A DNA stretch of 64,000 nt from Sphingobium lactosutens DS20 (GCF_000445105.1 NZ_ATDP01000108.1:62001-126000), one strand, 5' to 3'. Shown: positions 44,560-53,934, counted from the first letter of the stretch. A program made the numbers and translations. The notes: generated by a model from the sequence alone, not told the origin.

Positions 44560-44874
44560 TTGAATATCTTCATCACGACGAGAGAAGGCGACAGCCAGAC
44601 TGCCGCGCTGGCAGCCCAAGGCACGCTAATGGAAGCGATCCGGGATTCCGGCTTCGATGAATTGATGGCGCTGTGCGGTGGTTGCTGCTCCTGCGCGACC
44701 TGCCACGTATATTTGGATGAGGCTTTTGCGGACAAGGTGCCGCCGATTGGCGAGGATGAGGCCGACATGCTGGACTCGTCTGATCATCGCAGGCCCAATT
44801 CGCGCCTGTCGTGCCAGATCGTGTTGAGTAAGGCACTGGACGGGCTGCGGGTCACGATCGCGCCGGAAGATTAA
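44560..44874 (+). CDS. [2Fe-2S] ferredoxin, adrenodoxin/putidaredoxin type
   Basis: Small electron carrier, 104 residues. Cluster ligands follow the C-x5-C-x2-C...C pattern: Cys39, Cys45, Cys48 and Cys85 (LCGGCCSCATCHVYL; LSCQI); two extra cysteines, 42 and 43, sit in the loop. Starts at TTG, preceded by aaggcg. The next gene encodes a matching FAD reductase, and both follow operator site E, which links them to the phthalate oxygenase. This is inferred; another oxygenase could be the partner. Confidence 0.9.
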   Translation: MNIFITTREGDSQTAALAAQGTLMEAIRDSGFDELMALCGGCCSCATCHVYLDEAFADKVPPIGEDEADMLDSSDHRRPNSRLSCQIVLSKALDGLRVTIAPED

Positions 44875-44908
44875 GGCCAATACGCTGTCAGTACGGGAGT
44901 AGGGCAGG

Positions 44909-46135
44909 ATGAAGCGGGCGGACATTGTGATCGTAGGGGCAGGGCATGGCGGTGCACAGGCGGCCGCCGCACTGCGTCAACGCAAGTTCGAAGGTTCGAT
45001 CCTGATGATCGGCGAAGAATCCGAGATTCCGTATGAACGGCCTCCGCTGTCGAAGGACTATCTGTCAGGCGAGAAGGCTTTCGAGCGCATTCTCATCCGG
45101 CCCGCAGACTTCTGGGCCGACCACCGCGTCGAAATGGCAATGGGCGGGAAGGTCGTCGCGGTCGATCCGGAGGCGAGGACTGTTCAGCTGGAGGATGGCG
45201 GAACCATCGGTTATGGGGAGCTCGTCTGGGCGGCGGGTGGCCATCCGCGGAAGCTGTCATGCACCGGCCATTCACTGACGGGAGTCCATTCGGTGCGCAC
45301 CCGCGCCGACGTTGACAGGATGATGGGTGAGCTGGACGATACGACTCGCGTGGTGGTCATCGGGGGCGGCTACATCGGTCTGGAAGCAGCTGCGGTGCTC
45401 AGCAAGCTTGGTAAGTCGGTCACAGTGTTAGAGGCGCAGGAGCGTGTTCTTGCCCGTGTCGCAGGTGTCGCCCTCTCCCGCTTCTACGAGGCCGAACACC
45501 GCGCGCATAGCGTCGACCTCAGGCTCGGAGTTGCGGTCGAATGCATCGAGGGGGATAGCCGTGTTACCGGCGTGCGCCTCGGCGATGGAACTGTGCTTCC
45601 CGCAGAGATGGTCATTGTCGGCATCGGGATCGTGCCTGCGGTCGAGCCGTTGCTTGCTGCCGGCGCCAGAGGAGGCAACGGCGTTGCCGTGGACGAGCAT
45701 TGCCGGACATCGCTGCCGCACGTCTTCGCTATAGGGGATTGCGCCCTCCATGCGAACCCCTTCGCGGAAGGCCTGCAGATCCGGCTCGAGTCGGTTCAGA
45801 ATGCAAACGACATGGCGACGATTGTCGCCAAGGCGATCACCGGGGCCCCTGAAGCCTATCACTCGGTGCCGTGGTTCTGGTCCAACCAGTACAATCTTCG
45901 CCTGCAGACGATCGGGCTGTCCATCGGGCATGACGAGGAAGTTCTGCGAGGCGATCCCCGCGCGCGCAGCTTTTCCGTAGTGTACCTGAGGCAGGGCAGG
46001 GTGATCGCGCTCGACTGCGTTAACGCCACCAAGGATTACGTCCAGGGCAAGGCGCTGGTGGCCGGCCGCCTGCAGATCGCAGCAGAGCAACTGGCGGATG
46101 CAACTGCACCGCTGAAGTCGCTGCTGCCTGCCTGA
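44909..46135 (+). CDS. FAD-dependent ferredoxin reductase (putidaredoxin-reductase type)
   Basis: Transfers electrons from NAD(P)H to the ferredoxin. 408 residues: FAD motif IVIVGAGHGGAQAAAALR (residues 6-23), PYERPPLSKDYL, NAD motif VVVIGGGYIGLEAAAVLSKLG, and FAD-binding VFAIGDCALH, then a C-terminal domain with PWFWSNQY and LDCVNATKDY. The start follows the ferredoxin stop by 34 bases with an agggcagg ribosome site. With the ferredoxin and the pht3-like oxygenase it would form a three-component dioxygenase. Confidence 0.92.
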   Translation: MKRADIVIVGAGHGGAQAAAALRQRKFEGSILMIGEESEIPYERPPLSKDYLSGEKAFERILIRPADFWADHRVEMAMGGKVVAVDPEARTVQLEDGGTIGYGELVWAAGGHPRKLSCTGHSLTGVHSVRTRADVDRMMGELDDTTRVVVIGGGYIGLEAAAVLSKLGKSVTVLEAQERVLARVAGVALSRFYEAEHRAHSVDLRLGVAVECIEGDSRVTGVRLGDGTVLPAEMVIVGIGIVPAVEPLLAAGARGGNGVAVDEHCRTSLPHVFAIGDCALHANPFAEGLQIRLESVQNANDMATIVAKAITGAPEAYHSVPWFWSNQYNLRLQTIGLSIGHDEEVLRGDPRARSFSVVYLRQGRVIALDCVNATKDYVQGKALVAGRLQIAAEQLADATAPLKSLLPA

Positions 46136-46354
46136 GCCACAGATTGGACGCAAGGTCGTTGTCCTTTGTCGCTCTCATTGCCGTGACAGCGCCTTTCGTA
46201 TTCAAGCGACCTGGTGCCGGCAGCTGATGTCCACCCCCGCACCGGCACCGTAGGAAAAGTGGCGGCAGCGACTTCCGCCTATCTCGAACGCCTCGGCAAA
46301 CCCTTGGCACTGTAGGCGACTGCCTTGCGCCCGCGAGAACGCGATGGTCGGCGG

Positions 46355-47050
46355 CTAAATCTTCTTCGGCTCGATCCAGTGGGTGACCACGTCGTCGTTC
46401 CGGTCGATCAGCGTGGCGACATAGTCGCCGATGTCCTCCGCGCTCGGCCATTCGGGGCGGTCGTGGTGGTGACTGATGCGCCTTCGGGTGTTGATGGGAG
46501 GCATCAGCAGCTCGTGCACCTTCAGCCCGGACGGACGAAGTTCCTCGGCGAGCGTCAGCGTCAGCGATCTCTGCGCGGCCGACATGGCGGCCACCGGCCC
46601 GGCGCCGGGATGCGGGCCTTCGGCGCTCTGCCCGTTGATATGGACATAGGTGCCGCTCCCCGAGGCCAGCAGGGGTACGAAAGTCTTCATCGCAAGGAAG
46701 TGAGTCGTGAGGTTGTTGCGGAGGATCCGTTCCCACTGGTCGAAGCCGAGATCGGTGATGGCAAAGCCCTGCGACCAGCCGCCCAGCGCCGCGACGATCA
46801 GGTCGATGCGGCTGGACAGTGCGGCGATCCTGTCACGCAGCGCCTCCGCCTCGGCCGGCGTGTCGAAAAGGCCATCGACGGTTTTCAGCGTGCCCGTCTC
46901 GATGTCGCCCACATAGTCGCGCAGGGCGTCGCCTTTCACCTGGCTGCGCGAAGGCACGATAACGGTTGCGCCGTGCTTCAGAAAGCTGCGGACGATCCCT
47001 TCGCCAACGTCGCCGGTGCCGCCCAGCACCAATGCCGTGAGGTCTTTCAT
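46355..47050 (-). CDS. SDR-fold protein lacking the Tyr-x3-Lys motif
   Basis: 231 residues. Rossmann motif LVLGGTGDVGEGI replaces the usual TGxxxGIG, and AALGGW stands for NNAG. After the Ser-like segment YVHINGQSAEG, where classical SDRs have Y-x3-K, the sequence reads GPVAAMSAAQRSL, so the catalytic pair is missing. It is either an atypical reductase or a binding protein. ATG at 47050 chosen (GGAAAAC upstream). Divergent from a TetR gene, which likely controls it. Confidence 0.75.
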   Translation of the reverse strand: MKDLTALVLGGTGDVGEGIVRSFLKHGATVIVPSRSQVKGDALRDYVGDIETGTLKTVDGLFDTPAEAEALRDRIAALSSRIDLIVAALGGWSQGFAITDLGFDQWERILRNNLTTHFLAMKTFVPLLASGSGTYVHINGQSAEGPHPGAGPVAAMSAAQRSLTLTLAEELRPSGLKVHELLMPPINTRRRISHHHDRPEWPSAEDIGDYVATLIDRNDDVVTHWIEPKKI

Positions 47051-47125
47051 CTGTTTTCCGTCCTCCATCCAATGCCGCCGCCGGTCCGGCTTGACGACCG
47101 AAGCGCCGCTCTCCTAGCATGATAA

Positions 47126-47139
47126 CCGACAGGTGTTGG
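47126..47139. promoter_or_regulatory. Candidate TetR operator between divergent genes
   Basis: CCGACAGGTGTTGG forms an imperfect dyad (CC-ACA-gg-TGT-GG) in the 116-bp gap between the SDR and TetR genes, the usual place for a shared operator. Suggestive only. Confidence 0.3.
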
Positions 47140-47166
47140 ATTAACCAGCCCTGATAGGGGCGGCAG

Positions 47167-47805
47167 ATGACGGTGCATTCACGAGCGGCGGACAAGGGCT
47201 TTGGCGACGGCGCTGAAGCCGAGGATGCGCGGATAGAGCGCACCCGTGCCCGGCTCGCCGCCGCGGTGCTTTCGCTGGCGGCCGAGCGGGACATCACGAG
47301 TGTGTCGGTTTCGGAGCTAACGCGCCGCGCGGGCATCAATCGCAGCACTTTTTACGAACATGCCCGCACGCCCGTGGAACTGCTGACCCGCGTCCTCTCC
47401 TGCGAGCTGGATATGGTGCGGCGGCGCGGGATGGACCAGCTCGAACGCGACGGCCTCCTGCTGCGCGACCTGACCCGCAGCACGCTGCACGCAATTCTGG
47501 CGCATGTCCTCAGGCATGAGGATGTCTACGGCGGCGTCGGTCGCGCCTCGGCCAGGTTTGCCCTGCGCGTGGTGCTCGCCGAGCATATCGAGCAATCCAT
47601 GCTGACCATATTTCGCGAAGGCTTCGTGAACCCGCCGATGCCGGGACCGGAAGCCGCCGCGCTCTATGCGGCCCAGCTCGCCCATGGCGCCGCCGGCGCC
47701 GTCGAGGCCTGGCTGCATCTTCCCGGGCCTCGCGACGAACGGATGCTGCTGGCCGCCATCGAGGCGATGTACCCGTCCTGGTTCGCGCCCGATCGGGCGC
47801 TTTGA
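47167..47805 (+). CDS. TetR-family transcriptional regulator
   Basis: 212 residues. HTH region: RIERTRARLAAAVLSLAAERDITSVSVSELTRRAGINRSTFYEHARTPVELL, the FYEH form of TetR. C-terminal helices include a hydrophobic PEAAALYAAQLAHGAAGAVEAWL and no recognised ligand motif. Likely regulates the divergent SDR-like gene. Confidence 0.86.
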   Translation: MTVHSRAADKGFGDGAEAEDARIERTRARLAAAVLSLAAERDITSVSVSELTRRAGINRSTFYEHARTPVELLTRVLSCELDMVRRRGMDQLERDGLLLRDLTRSTLHAILAHVLRHEDVYGGVGRASARFALRVVLAEHIEQSMLTIFREGFVNPPMPGPEAAALYAAQLAHGAAGAVEAWLHLPGPRDERMLLAAIEAMYPSWFAPDRAL

Positions 47806-48057
47806 GGGACGCCTCGGGCTTCCGTGCCGCCCGCTTGTCAAGAGGTCTCCGATCGTCATCGGGACGACTGGCGGCGGCGGGCTGGCGCGCTTCCAAGCGG
47901 CCGGCCCGCTGTCCATGCCATCGAGCGCATATTCCATGCTCCTGGTCTGGCGGGAAATCGGCCGGCATCGGCACCGCACCTTGTATCCCGTCCGTCCTTG
48001 CCTGACTGATGCCGGTGACGGCCGAGCCGGGCGCATTGCCGGGCTCGGTCGTCGTGG

Positions 48058-48441
48058 CTATGTCGTGGACTCCGTGGCCTGATGGAAGACATTCCGCCAG
48101 ACGCCGTTCTCCTTCTCGTAGATCCGCACATGACGTGCGTGCTTCACCGGATTGAGGCCTTCCCGCGTCCGGATCCTGTTTCTGTAACTGCCCACCGCAT
48201 AAGCAAATTCGGGCCGGGCGATTATCCTGTTCTCTTCGATATCGAAGCTTTCGAAGCGGAACTCGGCACGGGCGAGACCGTCCAGGAATTCGGCCTTGCT
48301 TCGCCGCCGGCCAGTGCTCTCGATGTGGATGTAGCGGTCGCTCGTGATATCGTCCAACGTGGCGACATCGCCGCGGAGGAGGGCGTCCATGCGCACCGTT
48401 TCGAGCCGGGCCACAATTTCCCGGACATCCTGTTCAGACAT
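48058..48441 (-). CDS. NTF2-like / DUF4440 family protein
   Basis: 127 residues: helix VREIVARLETVRMDALLRGDVATLDDITSDRYIHIESTGRRRSKAEFLDGL, then beta strands with FAYAVGSYRN and VRIYEKENGVWRNVFHQAT. This fits SnoaL/DUF4440 proteins, small alpha+beta cones that act as cyclases, isomerases or of unknown role. Stands alone on the minus strand; function not assignable. Confidence 0.78.
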   Translation of the reverse strand: MSEQDVREIVARLETVRMDALLRGDVATLDDITSDRYIHIESTGRRRSKAEFLDGLARAEFRFESFDIEENRIIARPEFAYAVGSYRNRIRTREGLNPVKHARHVRIYEKENGVWRNVFHQATESTT

Positions 48442-48625
48442 TGCGGGATCCTCTCAAAATCACTGTCCACTCATATGCGGCCGCTTGCGCGCATCCTGCA
48501 ACAGGTCCCAAGTCAACGCGCTCCCTCACCCTTCCCTGCGCGGGCGCCTTCGGTTACTTGTCCTGGCAAATCACTGCCTGTCGCGCATGTACATGCGCGA
48601 CGACATTTGAAGCCGGAGAACTGAA

Positions 48626-49201
48626 TTGAGCCTGCCGAAGATAGGGATCGTGATCGGATCCACACGTGAAGGACGCTTCGGCGACAAGGTTGCGGACTGG
48701 ATCCATGGCTTGGCGTCGCAACGCAGCGATTTCGAGTTCGAGATTGTCGACCTGCGTGATTACCCCCTCCCGCTGTACGACGAGCCGGCCCCGCCGATCT
48801 ATCAGCCGGCTACCCACGAGGTGGCGCAACGGCTCAGCGCCAGGATGGCGGGACTGGACGGGTACATCTTCATCACCGCCGAGTATAATCACGCGCCGAC
48901 AGGCGCGATCAAGAACGCCATCGACTATCTTTTCCCGGAGCTGGGTCACAAGCCTGCGGCCTTCGTGGGATATGGCGGCGTCGGCGGCGCACGCGCCGTC
49001 GAGCAATTGCGGCTGATCCTGGTGGAGCTTCGGGTCGCCCCGCTTCGTGACGCCGTGCATATCGGCCTGGCCGAATTGCTCGGCATCAGGGAAGGCAAGA
49101 CCTTCTCGGATTATGAATATCTCACCCGCAGCGCCGAAACGATGCTCGATGAACTCGCCTGGTGGACCAGGACGCTTCGCGAAGGTCGAAACGACCGATA
49201 A
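48626..49201 (+). CDS. NADPH-dependent FMN reductase
   Basis: 191 residues, flavodoxin-like fold: IGIVIGSTREGRFGDKVADWI (phosphate loop of FMN binding), YIFITAEYNHAPTGAIKNAIDYL (the family signature), and GYGGVGGARAVEQLRLIL. It reduces FMN, quinones or azo compounds with NAD(P)H. TTG start with gccggaga upstream. It starts a group of genes with LysR, pirin and reductases suggestive of a quinone or electrophile response. Confidence 0.9.
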   Translation: MSLPKIGIVIGSTREGRFGDKVADWIHGLASQRSDFEFEIVDLRDYPLPLYDEPAPPIYQPATHEVAQRLSARMAGLDGYIFITAEYNHAPTGAIKNAIDYLFPELGHKPAAFVGYGGVGGARAVEQLRLILVELRVAPLRDAVHIGLAELLGIREGKTFSDYEYLTRSAETMLDELAWWTRTLREGRNDR

Positions 49202-49322
49202 CCAACGACCGTTTCCTGCCTCGAACTGCATAAGCGAGCAAGGGGAGAGAGGTCGGCGCGCTGCTCGCCCAAGCGCCGGGATTCACGGGAAGCATGCGGA
49301 ACCGGCGCCCGCGGTCGACGCG

Positions 49323-50273
49323 CTATGGCGCCGTTTCGTGGTCATCCTCCAACTCGACGCTTCGCTCCTGGATGCAGGCGGGCAAATGCACCGCCAGATA
49401 GTCGATCAGGCTGCGGACCGACGGCAGCATCCCGCGCGGGGTCGGATAGAGCAAATGGATCATGTGGGTCTCGGCGGACCAGTGCGGCAGCACCGTTTCG
49501 AGAACGCCGCCGCGGACGGATGCGGACACGATAGGCTCCGGCAGCAATGCGACGCCGATGCCGTTGACGGCCGCCTGGAGCTGCATGCGCAGATCGTCGG
49601 TCGACAGCCTGGGCGTGTGCGTTATCACGGCGGCTTGGCCCGACGGGCCGGCGAGCGCCCACCGCGCCTGGCCGTCATGCACGTCTCCGGGCCTGCTGAA
49701 CGTATCCATCCGCGCAAGATCCTGCGGCGTCCGGGGCCGTCCAGCGGCATCCAGATAGCCGGGGCTGGCCACCAGCACGCGGCGCGCTTGTCCGAGTTTC
49801 CTGGTCACCAGTCCGGCCGCGCCGTCGATCCGGGCGCCCGCGCGCAAGGCCAGGTCGATGCGCTCCCGCAGCAGATCGACGAGGCGGTCGCTGGCCTCCA
49901 GTTCCAGACTGACTTTGGGATAAGTCGCCAGATAGCCCGGCAGGATCGGCGCGAGATAGCTCTGGGCCATCACCTGCGGGCAACTGAGCCGCACGGTGCC
50001 CGCCGGCTCGCGGCGCAGGTCCGCCATGCTGTCGAGGGCGCTCCGGGCGCCTTCGACCAGAGCCTGCGCCTGGACGAAGAAACGCTCGCCGGCTTCGGTC
50101 GCCGCGACATGCCGCGTGTTGCGCTGGAGCAGGCGCACGCCCAGCCGATCCTCCAGCGCGGCGACGCGGCGGCTGAGCCTGGTCTTTTCGATGCCGGTCG
50201 CGCGCGCCGCCGCCGAGAAACCGCCATGCTCCACCACGGCCGCGAAATAGGCGAGGTCGTTCAGATCTTCCAT
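49323..50273 (-). CDS. LysR-family transcriptional regulator
   Basis: 316 residues. N-terminal HTH: LAYFAAVVEHGGFSAAARATGIEKTRLSRRVAALEDRLGVRLLQR. The C-terminal co-inducer domain (VRLSCPQVMAQSYLAPILPGYL; LVASPGYLDAAGRP; GVALLPEPIV) is the long AaeR/DsdC-like type seen with pirin and glyoxalase genes. Divergent from the pirin gene with a 126-bp gap, so it probably activates that gene. Confidence 0.9.
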   Translation of the reverse strand: MEDLNDLAYFAAVVEHGGFSAAARATGIEKTRLSRRVAALEDRLGVRLLQRNTRHVAATEAGERFFVQAQALVEGARSALDSMADLRREPAGTVRLSCPQVMAQSYLAPILPGYLATYPKVSLELEASDRLVDLLRERIDLALRAGARIDGAAGLVTRKLGQARRVLVASPGYLDAAGRPRTPQDLARMDTFSRPGDVHDGQARWALAGPSGQAAVITHTPRLSTDDLRMQLQAAVNGIGVALLPEPIVSASVRGGVLETVLPHWSAETHMIHLLYPTPRGMLPSVRSLIDYLAVHLPACIQERSVELEDDHETAP

Positions 50274-50399
50274 GAAGCAAGCCCATTGGTGCGTATATGC
50301 ACCAGTCTTTACCGATTTTGCCGAATTATCAAGCCGGTGGTGCTTCCTTATATCCTATCCACGACAAGACCCGAAGCGGCGGAAGCGGTGGATGCCTGA

Positions 50400-51248
50400 A
50401 TGAGCCTGATTCTTTCTCCCGTCGTGAATGCCGGGCCAGCGACGCTCGGCGGTCATTTCTCGGCGCATCGCCTCGACCTGGCCGGGCTTGGCGATTTCGC
50501 TTCGCCGGTGATGGGCTTCGATCAATACCGGATGAGCGGCCCCACCTTCGCGCCGCATCCGCATGCCGGATTCTCGGCGGTTTCCTATGTGTTTGAAGAC
50601 TCCCCGGGCGGACTGCGCAATCGCGATTCCCTGCAGCACGATCTGGTGATCGAGCCGGGCGCGATGGTGTGGACGCAGGCCGGGTCGGGCGTGGTCCATG
50701 ACGAATTTCCCGCGCGGACCGGCGAGGAGGTCCACGGCGTCCAGATTTTCATCAACCTGCCGCGCCGGAAGAAGGACCTGCCGCCCCGGATGCTCGCCAT
50801 CGCCCCGACGGACGTTCCCGAGGTCGTGGACGCGGCCGGCAATCGCACAAGGGTGCTGGCCGGCCGTTTCGCCGAGACGGTCAGCCCGGTGGAGCCGGCC
50901 GAGCCGTTCGACCTGTTCGACGTCACGGCCCGCGGCGCGTGGCATTTCCGCGTGCCCGCGCGGCGCAATGTGCTCGTCTATGTCCTGAGCGGCGCCATCG
51001 AGGTCGGCGCCGGCGATCAGGTCCGACAGGTGAAAGCCTTTCAGGCGGTCGCGGGGCAAGCGGACGAGGCGGACGATCTCCATGTGAAGGCGCGGGAGCC
51101 GGCACAGTTTCTGCTGCTTTCAGGCACGGATCCGCGCGAGCCGGTGGAGATCTACGGGCCTTTCATCATGAATGATCAGGCGCAGTTGACGGCCGCCTTC
51201 GAACGCTACCGCAGGGGCGAGATGGGGCGCCTGTCGCCGATCACCTGA
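50400..51248 (+). CDS. Pirin family protein
   Basis: 282 residues, bicupin fold. N-terminal metal site: PHPHAGFSAVSYVFED (His-x-His) and later HDLVIEPGAMVWTQAGSGVVHDE; the C-terminal cupin is degenerate (VLVYVLSGAIEVG). Bacterial pirins may act as quercetinase-like dioxygenases or interact with regulators. ATG at 50400 with the homologous start SLILSPVVNAGP. First gene of a plus-strand run with an SDR and an MDR. Confidence 0.88.
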   Translation: MSLILSPVVNAGPATLGGHFSAHRLDLAGLGDFASPVMGFDQYRMSGPTFAPHPHAGFSAVSYVFEDSPGGLRNRDSLQHDLVIEPGAMVWTQAGSGVVHDEFPARTGEEVHGVQIFINLPRRKKDLPPRMLAIAPTDVPEVVDAAGNRTRVLAGRFAETVSPVEPAEPFDLFDVTARGAWHFRVPARRNVLVYVLSGAIEVGAGDQVRQVKAFQAVAGQADEADDLHVKAREPAQFLLLSGTDPREPVEIYGPFIMNDQAQLTAAFERYRRGEMGRLSPIT

Positions 51249-51300
51249 ATCCAGCCCGGCCCTGGGAGGGCTTCCTGCACTACAAACCGGAGAAATCAAG

Positions 51301-52038
51301 ATGAGCAAGAGTCACTCTGGAAGGGTTGCCCTGGTTACTGGAGCAGGTCGTGGGATCGGCCGGGCGATCGCGATAAAACTCGCGGAGCTTGACGCGAAGG
51401 TCATTCTTGTGGACCGCGAGGATCCCGGCGAGACGGCGGTGCTGATCGGCCCCGCCGCGACTTCCGTGCAAGCCGACGTCTCGCGGGATGAGGAGTGGGC
51501 GAGGATCGCGGCCTTGGCGGACGCGACTTTCGGTCGGTGCGACATCGTCGTCAACAACGCCGGAATATATCCGACGGCGAGAATCGAGGATCTCACGGTC
51601 GAGACCTGGCGACGGACCCTCGCGGTCAATCTGGACGCCCATTTCTTCAGCGCGCGCCATCTCGTCCCCCTGATGCGCCGGCATGGCTGGGGGCGCTTCG
51701 TCAATATTTCGTCCAGTTCGATCGGCACGCCGCTTCCCGGAACCAGTCATTACATGGCCAGCAAGATGGGGGTCATCGGCTTTGTCCGGGGGCTTGCAAA
51801 CGACGTCGCGGAGTTCGGAATCACCGCGAATGCCGTGCTGCCGACAATCGTCCAGACTCCCGGAACGAAGGATGCGCCGCCGGAGTTCGCCGAATCGGTA
51901 TGGCGGCAGCAGGCCATCAAGCGGTTCAGCGAGCCGAACGATCTGGTGGGGCCCATCGCGTTCCTTACCAGCGAAGATGCGCATTTCATCACGGGGCAAG
52001 CTCTGCCGGTGGATGGCGGACTGTACAGGGTTGGGTGA
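51301..52038 (+). CDS. Short-chain dehydrogenase/reductase
   Basis: 245 residues, classical SDR: TGAGRGIGRAI (residues 13-23), NNAGIYP, ISSSSIG (Ser), YMASK (Tyr-x3-Lys), and VDGGLYRVG at the C-terminus. Starts 52 bases after pirin with ggagaaatcaag upstream. Substrate unknown. Confidence 0.91.
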   Translation: MSKSHSGRVALVTGAGRGIGRAIAIKLAELDAKVILVDREDPGETAVLIGPAATSVQADVSRDEEWARIAALADATFGRCDIVVNNAGIYPTARIEDLTVETWRRTLAVNLDAHFFSARHLVPLMRRHGWGRFVNISSSSIGTPLPGTSHYMASKMGVIGFVRGLANDVAEFGITANAVLPTIVQTPGTKDAPPEFAESVWRQQAIKRFSEPNDLVGPIAFLTSEDAHFITGQALPVDGGLYRVG

Positions 52039-52421
52039 CTAGACTGGTAGATCGGAGACTGTTTATGTCGCCATTCGAGCTTTTGAGCCATGGCCAGGTG
52101 AAAGGGCGCCGGATCGGTCAGTTTGCTGACCGGGGTGACAGCGGTCAAGGCCGGAAGGTCGAACTCATCTTGGCGGAAACCGGCGCCATTGTGGAGGCTG
52201 CGACATGGATCCCAGGGCCCCAAAGACGCCGAGGCGCTTGCATCTGCGTGCGAAGTCAAGCGGTCTGGCGCAGTTTGATGGGTCCAACACCGGCACGAAC
52301 CTCACGGTGGATGACAGCGCGACGGCCAGAACCGGGCATTTCGGTTCTGTCCTGACCTTCAGGGTAACGCCTCGGGACGCAAGGCCGATGTCGCCTTGTG
52401 CCGGGACAGGAGCATTACGTT
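52039..52421. other. Intergenic region, no gene recognised
   Basis: About 380 bases between the SDR and the reductase. A short frame (about 52064-52355) begins MSPFELLSHGQVKGRRI but is not recognised. A small inverted repeat, gaaccgggcatttcggttc (52332-52350), could be a weak terminator. Confidence 0.4.
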
Positions 52422-53321
52422 ATGAAAAGCAGAATTCTGATCAGTAACCGTTACGGTCAATCGGATGTCCTCAGTATCATCGAAGAGGAGCTTCCTTCCC
52501 TGGCGGCGGGTCACGCCCGGATCGAAGTCAGGGCGGCTGGCATCAACCCGATCGATGCGCGCAGGATGACGGGCGAAATCCGGTTCGGTCCCCTGCCTTT
52601 GAGGTTCGGCACCGAGTTCGCGGGCCTCATCACGGAACTGCCCGCCGACGCGGGGCAATGGGCCATTGGCGACGAGGTTCTCGGCTCCGGCGGCGGCTTT
52701 ACGCACGCCACGATCATCGACGTTCCGGTCGGCAACCTCATCCGGCGTCCGTCCACGATCGATTGGGCCGTGGCTGGCTGCCTGGCCGGAACCTCCCAGA
52801 CTGCGATGGCGGTCCTCGACGAGCTTGGCGACATCGGATCGCTGCTGGTCCATGGCGGCGCGGGCGGGGTCGGCACCGTGCTGGTCCAGCTTGCCCGCGA
52901 GAAGGGCATCGAGGTCGTGGCGACGGATTCGGGGGCCAACCACGACTATCTGCGCACGCTCGGTGCAACGCCCGTCGCTTATGGTCCCGGCCTGGCCGAG
53001 CGCATCGGGACGGTCCATCCCGCTCCGTTCGACGCGGCGATCATCCTGGCCGGCACCGAGGAAGCCACGCACGCCTCGCTCGCCACGGTGAAGCCGGACG
53101 GGGATATCGCATCCACCACGGGTATCCCCGCCCCATCGGAACGGGTCCGCGCGACGGGGCACAAGCCCAGTCCCGCCAATCTCCAATATGTCGTGGATCG
53201 GGTCGCAGACGGCCGGATCAGGTGGGAAGTCAGCGAGACTTACCCCTTCACCAGGGCAGCCGAAGGCTTTGGCGCTGTTCTGCAAGGGCACACGCGGGGC
53301 AAACGTGTCCTGATTTTCTGA
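52422..53321 (+). CDS. NADPH:quinone reductase-like medium-chain oxidoreductase
   Basis: 299 residues: AAGINPIDARRM near residue 42, LAGTSQTAMAVLDE, and the NADPH motif LLVHGGAGGVGTVLVQLAREKG. No zinc cysteines. Typical of QOR/zeta-crystallin enzymes that reduce quinones or enones. Start at ATG 52422; a slightly longer frame exists upstream. Confidence 0.87.
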   Translation: MKSRILISNRYGQSDVLSIIEEELPSLAAGHARIEVRAAGINPIDARRMTGEIRFGPLPLRFGTEFAGLITELPADAGQWAIGDEVLGSGGGFTHATIIDVPVGNLIRRPSTIDWAVAGCLAGTSQTAMAVLDELGDIGSLLVHGGAGGVGTVLVQLAREKGIEVVATDSGANHDYLRTLGATPVAYGPGLAERIGTVHPAPFDAAIILAGTEEATHASLATVKPDGDIASTTGIPAPSERVRATGHKPSPANLQYVVDRVADGRIRWEVSETYPFTRAAEGFGAVLQGHTRGKRVLIF

Positions 53322-53672
53322 TCCCGGCGCTCTCTTCGCGGAGCGTGATCGACACCATACGCCGCCTGCAGTTGTTCGGAACGGGCGAAGAAATCCGAGT
53401 CATCATTGCGACTCGTAGCGAGGAACCCCCTTGTTTGCCGCGGCATTGGTACCGCGCAGCCCGACAGCGGGCTCATCGCCCGGCGTATCGGGAACCGATG
53501 GATGCGGTTTCGACGGTCCAAAAGGATTTGGCAGCGAAGAGGTAATCGCGAACGATCGAACTGATCGCCTGACCGTGCCGCTTCGATACAGTTTGGCGGT
53601 GAGCAAATGAGGCATACGGTTCAGGCAATATCTGGCATAGAATGAGTTGCCGATCATGCCGGCACCGCAAGA

Positions 53673-53831
53673 CTATTTGTTATTCATGGGCAGCTTTACT
53701 CGCAGCGCATCGAGGACGAAATCCGTGACATCAGGTTCGTTAAACGTTGAAGCACTCCTGGTAGATGATATCGCGACACCGCGCGCCAAGGCCCACAGAA
53801 CGCGCGCAATCAATTTGCCGTCATCTACGGT
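53673..53831 (-). pseudogene. TetR C-terminal fragment
   Basis: A 52-codon open stretch without its own start reads DDGKLIARVLWALARGVAIS ... FVLDALRVKLPMNNK, like the C-terminal helix and tail of a TetR regulator. Upstream it runs, in another frame, straight into the LysR N-terminal fragment, so the two are remnants joined by a deletion. Confidence 0.4.
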
Positions 53832-53934
53832 TCAGCGCAGGCTGTGTGATGTGCAGTTCCTCGGCGGCCTTGGAAAAGCTGCGGTTTTTGGCGATAGCAA
53901 GAATGTGCCGTAGACGCGTGAGATCGATATCCAT
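53821..53934 (-). pseudogene. LysR N-terminal fragment
   Basis: Starts at ATG 53934 and reads MDIDLTRLRHILAIAKNRSF, then SKAAEELHITQPALNRR, a clear LysR helix-turn-helix, but stops after 37 codons where the recognition helix would continue. Only the first part of the gene survives. It lies upstream of, and divergent from, the FGE-like gene. Confidence 0.72.

Noticed and set aside
49047..50399. 450-codon plus-strand frame across the LysR gene
   Set aside because: Antisense to an evident LysR regulator and rich in Arg/Ala/His as expected for a shadow frame.
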